Shown: positions 59,532 through 64,000 of the stretch, piece by piece
How positions within the stretch are numbered: position 1 is the first letter of the stretch
How the letters are laid out: the number at the start of each line of letters is the position of its first letter
NCBI GenBank assembly: GCA_021229015.1
Contig: CM037779.1
Coordinates: forward strand, 310,001-374,000
Direction of reading: 5' to 3'
Length of the DNA stretch: 64,000 nt
From: Solen grandis
Taxonomy: Eukaryota; Mollusca; Bivalvia; Adapedonta; Solenidae
Made by a program: the position numbers and the translations under genes
The notes under the pieces: model-generated
What the model saw: only the letters and a program-made list of their open reading frames with translations
The model's database searches: none
What the model was told of the DNA's origin: nothing

Positions 59532-60160
59532 TCCTGTTAATCCGGTTGCCGTCTCTCAGAAACAAAATTTAATGAGCGCTTTGATTCTGTAATTTTTGAA
59601 AACTTTAAAATGCCTATTATTTCAGAACAGTTGTCAACAGGGCACTGATGTTTCACATGTAAATTCCTTGTAGCAAGACCTTTCCATCAATGTTAAACTT
59701 TTGGACTTTTGACCTTGACCTTTGAACTTTGACCTATTTTTTAAATAAATAACTTCGCAACTATTAAAAATGCAACTTTAAATTTTTGTATGCCAATTCA
59801 TCTTACAAGACCTATCCAGACATATGCAAATATTTTACCTATTGACATGACTTTTACATTTGACCCAATTTTTCTGAACTTTTGGATAATTTAAAATGCC
59901 TTTTTAATTTCAGAACCGTTGTCAACAGGCACTGAATTTCACATGTGAATTCTTTGCAGCAAGACCTTTCCATCTATGTTACACTTTGGACTTTTGACAT
60001 TGTCCTTTGACTTGATATTGTCCTTTTAAAATGTTTAACAAAAAATTAACTTTGGGCTATTACTTCTATTACTATTTAACAACCAACTTTTATTTTTGTA
60101 TGCATATTCATCTTGACATCATTGACCTTAACCTTTGACCTTACTTTGCTATAAATTTGG
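59531..60160 (+). repeat. Repeat rich in 'tgaccttgacctttgacc'
   Basis: Two or three diverged subunits contain 'gcaagacctttccatc', 'acttttgaccttgac' and 'tgcatattcatcttgac'. Related to the segment before 57730. Confidence 0.6.
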
Positions 60161-60275
60161 ACAAAATTAAAAAATACATATATATTTCTCTTGTCATTTT
60201 TAAATGATTTTTAATTACTGAATTGTCATAATATAAACCTGTGCAGGTATGATTTGGACATGATCACTAGTTTGT

Positions 60276-60510
60276 ATGCTTCTCTAAATCAGCTGTCAAG
60301 ACTTTTCTACATGAAGTGATTGATGACAACAGTGGACATAATGTTGTATTTGGTGACTTTAATGTGGATCTACAGAAGAGTGCGCCAGTTCTTAAAGATA
60401 TGCGCCAGTGTATACAGTCTCCAAAGACAGAGTACATGTCAATACTGGTCATGTCTACACAGACCTATCAGAGGTGTTCTAGTTTTTTAGTCCTACTTAA
60501 GTGACCGGGC
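60276..60510 (+). pseudogene. Endonuclease/exonuclease/phosphatase-type fragment of a retroelement or Helitron
   Basis: Reads FLHEVIDDNSGHNVVFGDFN and then VDLQKSAPVLKDM. GDFNVDL is the hallmark of AP-like endonucleases encoded by LINEs and by some mollusc Helitron/helicase genes. The next motif should be SILDHVYTDLS, but one base is missing near 60447, so the frame reads ILVMSTQTY. It is a short remnant of unknown parent class. Confidence 0.55.
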
Positions 60511-61660
60511 CACAAGCCAGTAATGGGGTGCTATCAAAGGCAAAGAATGTTTTAAAATTAATCATTTTACTTTTTTTACATTTTAGGTCTACTGATCATG
60601 AAATCATTATTAATGCCAACACTGGGAGCCCATATTTAAATGTATATTATTGGACCCATAGTAGATAGCTCCAATAGTAGACAGATTGACAGATGGATGG
60701 TGGTAATAACAATATGATTGATATCCCTCATTGTTTCTTTGAAATGGATTGGTTTAAAACAGACGAGCGTTGGCACCCGCATGCGGTGCTCTTGATAAGT
60801 TAAAAGATCGTTTTTATGTGTATAAATTGATTTTTATTACAGTTGTATCTTTGGGTCAGAATGTTGAAATAGTTCATTTGGTAATCAACTTTTAAAGTCA
60901 ATGAATTGAAGAAACTTGAAAGGGGTATAGCTGGTTTTATTTTTGTGACAAGGAAAGTGGTCTGTCAGCAAGTTGTTGTCTTCTGACACATTCTTTTTGT
61001 TAGATTCATGAGCACGTAGTGCAGTGACTAAAAACCAAAACTCTTTTAAATTTTCTTCATTTATTTAATATTATAATGAAATTTTGGCTGGAGCATAAAT
61101 CAAATTTTCTTTATATGGGTTACAGGCTTAAGTATACTTACCTCAATTTTTATAAGGAAGTCCTGTTTTTTTTTTTGCACCTGACCCTTTTGGATGGGGT
61201 CTAGGGGGGGTAGGCAGAAGGAGGCTTAACTTTTTAACATTATATCTTTGTTAATATAAAGTGTTGTAAGCTTCCTTTCCATTGCAGATAAAAGATTTTG
61301 TGCGGGAAACGAATTTTTTTTGGGCTAAAACATTCTTTTAATTCTATACTTTTCTGTCCACACTGACGTAAATTTATAATTATAGACTTTTCACCTAGTA
61401 AATATAACCTAACCTCTCGTTTTGCCACTTTTCCCAAAAACCCCCCTATTTAGTCTCCCCAAAGCAGTCTAACATCATTTTATTTTTTTATGGACAATGT
61501 TGGGGTGTTGCTCATTTTCCGGGAAAACTTGGAAAAACTTTCCCTTTTTTTTCATAGTTTTTTTTGTTCGCTTATTGACAGAATGCTTCATACACATTAA
61601 TATTTGACAACTTGGAAAAGGGTTTGTGATTGTTAACAAGTTTCTACTTCTACTAAAGCT
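60510..61660. other. No gene seen
   Basis: Homopolymer-rich sequence without recognisable elements. Confidence 0.5.
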
Positions 61661-61662
61661 AT

Positions 61663-61890
61663 TTAAACCCCTTTCCTCAAAAGGGACACCATGAAAAATT
61701 TTCGAACGCATAAAACCAGATCACCTCGAGTAACCGCAGGCTGATCAGGTTTTATGCTGTTCGCTCCCCTCAGTGGTCTGGAAATGAGTATTTTGAAATT
61801 TAAATTTGGTAAGGTTTAACGTTGTTTTCTGCAATCACTTTATGTGAACCTATTGAGGGGCCAAAAGGGGTAATATGAGAAAAAGGGGTT
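61663..61890. mobile_element. Copy of the palindromic MITE, with small indels
   Basis: 'gcataaaaccagatcacctc', 'gctgatcaggttttatgctg' and 'cagtggtctggaaatgag' match 32870-32970 in order, with several single-base losses in the palindrome. Confidence 0.75.
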
Positions 61891-62099
61891 AAATCCCCCA
61901 AAATAAGCAAGTTCACACAAACTTTTTCAGTAAAATGACCCAAGTGTCCCAAAAAATTAGCTGATGTCAAAATTTATCATTTTGACTTGTTTCTAAGTTA
62001 CGGCTTACTTTTCTTCGAAAGTTAAGCCCCCCCAAATTTCCAAAAACATAATTAGAAGAGGATAAAATTTCCCTTTTGAGTATTTAATGGGGTCTTTGT

Positions 62100-62520
62100 T
62101 TTGTTAGGTTTAACATCACACCAATTTTTGTTGTTTTTTGGGGAGAAAAGGGATTAAAATTCAAGCTCCTTTTAACAATACGTTTTTAAAAGGGCCAAGT
62201 TTATCTGAGAATTGTTTGTTAGGTTTCACACCTGCTGATGGTATGTCATTATTGGGAGACTTTTTATGTCTACAAGAAGGATACATTGCTGCCACTTTGC
62301 AGAAAATTGGCATGATACCCACCCAGTCCATTATCCTGATCCCGTCCCAAATCATCCTGAACTCCCTTTATATGCTGACCTCAAGCAAGGGACTATACCA
62401 GTACCATCCCTTTTGTGATCCCCCTGCGTCCATCATCAACGTCGTCAACAATTTACTTTAAAACACTTGGGGCCGGGTTTGATTTCACAATCTCACCGGC
62501 CTGGCAATGCCGGGGATGGT
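62100..62520 (-). repeat. SINE (family 2), diverged copy
   Basis: 'gttaggtttaacatcacacc' (tail), 'gctgccactttgcagaaaat', 'ggcatgatacccacccagtc' and 'aagcaagggactataccagt' follow the inverted family-2 order, ending near 'aatgccggggatgg'. A second 'gttaggtttcacacc' near 62218 suggests an internal duplication. Confidence 0.65.
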
Positions 62521-62529
62521 TAAATGAGG

Positions 62530-64000
62530 GTATGTCTTCAGTTACTTTATGTTGTTTTGAACCCCTAGTCTTGAATTCCACCAGCCATCCCTTGCACTTA
62601 GAAAACCTTCAGTGCGATAAAAAATTTTTCCTCAAATAAAAAACTTATATTTATTTCTTAATAAATACTCTAGGTTATTAAGGTAACATATTTGATTACA
62701 AAACACTAATATTGTTTGGGGGTTAGACCGGGAATGATATTGCAGATGCATCAAAAAGAGTTGAAAAAAGGGTGTTCAATGTTGAAGGTTAAGGTCATTT
62801 TGTATCAAGGTTATATAAAGGCAAAACTTTTGACATTTTGATTTTAAAGAATTTTTCTGTGCAAATTTTTACATTTTAATGTATATAATTTCTGCAAAAA
62901 AAATTTTGATACCTTACTTTTTTTCACATTGGTATGTGGGTTCCCTAATTTTTCCCAAAAATAAAAAGTACTGCAGAAGTGGGTGTTATGATTTTTGTGA
63001 AATCAACTTAAATTTTTATCACTTGCATAAAAACCCCAAAACGGCACCTAAGGGGGGAATGGCTACCTCAACCATCAACAGTTTTACTTGTGCTCCGCAC
63101 GATTCTTAGCAGATTTAATTTCTGTGGTAGATATTGCTGAAGAGGGTTCCACTTTATGTCTTTTTCCCATTTTTTATTATCTACAGATTGTTTTTTTTGT
63201 CACCTGCGTAAACAGTGGGGACACATTGGGGTAACTTTTCCTTGTCCCGTCCACCGTCTGTCTGTTGTCTTCTTCCATCATACTTGTTCTGTCTGCTTCG
63301 CAGGGGACACAGTATTCCAAAACATTCTTGTTGTAGTTTTAAATTTTTGTTTTTGAACCCCACATTTTATAATTATGCCATGTATCCAGATTTTCCCCTC
63401 CTCATACAGTGATAAATTTTTATGCTCACCTTAGTATGCCCATAAAATTTTCCTGCACATTACACTGTAACCAAAATTGAAAATCGCACACAAGGGGGTT
63501 AGCAGTTTTCAGCTCACCGACATGCAAAACATTTTGATACCCATGCCATGCACTAGCAGGTTTTATATTGAATATTGGAGGAAAAAGATATAGTAAAGTG
63601 CTTGTTGTTTCCCTCTCTGCTTTTAACTAATTATTTCCAGACAACCGGAAAGTAATCACTGAAAGAATCTTGACGTGAATATTACAAGGGGGGGCCATGA
63701 AAATGTTCCATCTCCTTCTATTTTTTTTTGCTTAAAGGTTGTTTTCATGATCACCCTCAATTAATCTCACCTACATTTTGGAAACGATTTTCTCATTTTC
63801 TTGCTCACCAAAATATGGGTTCTTTGTGTAGTAAATGAAGTAGTTTTCGTTCCGAGACAAAAATTCAACCCCATAGATGTGAAGCATTTGGGTTATTTAA
63901 TGGGGCATCAGTAAACTCACAACTAAAATAACCTAAAACCCGGTTTTCAACAATTTCACAGAGAAAAAAGCATGTTTTTTGCTGCTTTTTCAGCATTCTA
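62530..64000. other. No gene; repeat fragment at 63190-63420
   Basis: 'gtcacctgcgtaaacagtgg' and 'ctgcttcgcaggggacacag' resemble the repeat at 4678-4860. The rest is AT-rich without assignable features. Confidence 0.45.

Overview
The window is animal nuclear DNA, most likely from a bivalve mollusc, probably a heterodont clam. The evidence is spliced genes with GT-AG introns, AT-rich non-coding DNA, and several repeat types I recognise from bivalve genomes: tRNA-derived SINEs with intact A and B boxes, elements ending in '...gccatcttggccctcttgtt', and palindromic MITEs. The species assignment is inference. A 100-N run at 49621-49720 marks a scaffold gap.

Four host gene pieces can be supported. 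(1) The last coding exon of a DUF229 / alkaline-phosphatase-superfamily protein lies on + at 831-2074. (2) A C-type lectin domain split over three phase-compatible exons lies on - (16034 down to 14651). Most of it is too short for a simple ORF scan. (3) A + strand gene has at least eight phase-compatible exons (22455-34964, perhaps to 39065). It encodes tyrosine-motif segments, two successive CARD-like domains, an Asn/His-rich linker and a coiled coil. (4) The 3' end of a calcium-binding EGF-like protein lies on - (49620 down to 48180) and runs into the gap.

Most of the rest is transposon-derived. A nearly complete hAT element (26201-29685), with a spliced transposase carrying one single-base frameshift, and a broken FLYWCH/MULE transposase (30794-31832) both sit in the large intron of the CARD gene. 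Several non-autonomous DNA elements can be delimited from the sequence. One is 79 bp with 29-bp TIRs and a perfect 9-bp target duplication (21020-21098). One is 791 bp with a perfect 9-bp duplication (41604-42394). Others are a pogo-like nested element (32049-33184), a foldback element with arms of about 310 bp (46178-47790), and a 2.2-kb element with clustered TGACGTCA palindromes (43963-46143). Two SINEs have perfect 11- and 14-bp target duplications. One of them landed four bases upstream of a lectin splice acceptor.

Tandem arrays include a 40-bp satellite of about 39 copies (16555-18120), whose edges keep a more palindromic form of the unit, and arrays of 91 bp and 60 bp. From about 50.4 kb to the end I find no convincing host exon. 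Repeat copies there carry many 1-3 base deletions relative to copies further left, which suggests either strong decay or poorly polished assembly sequence.
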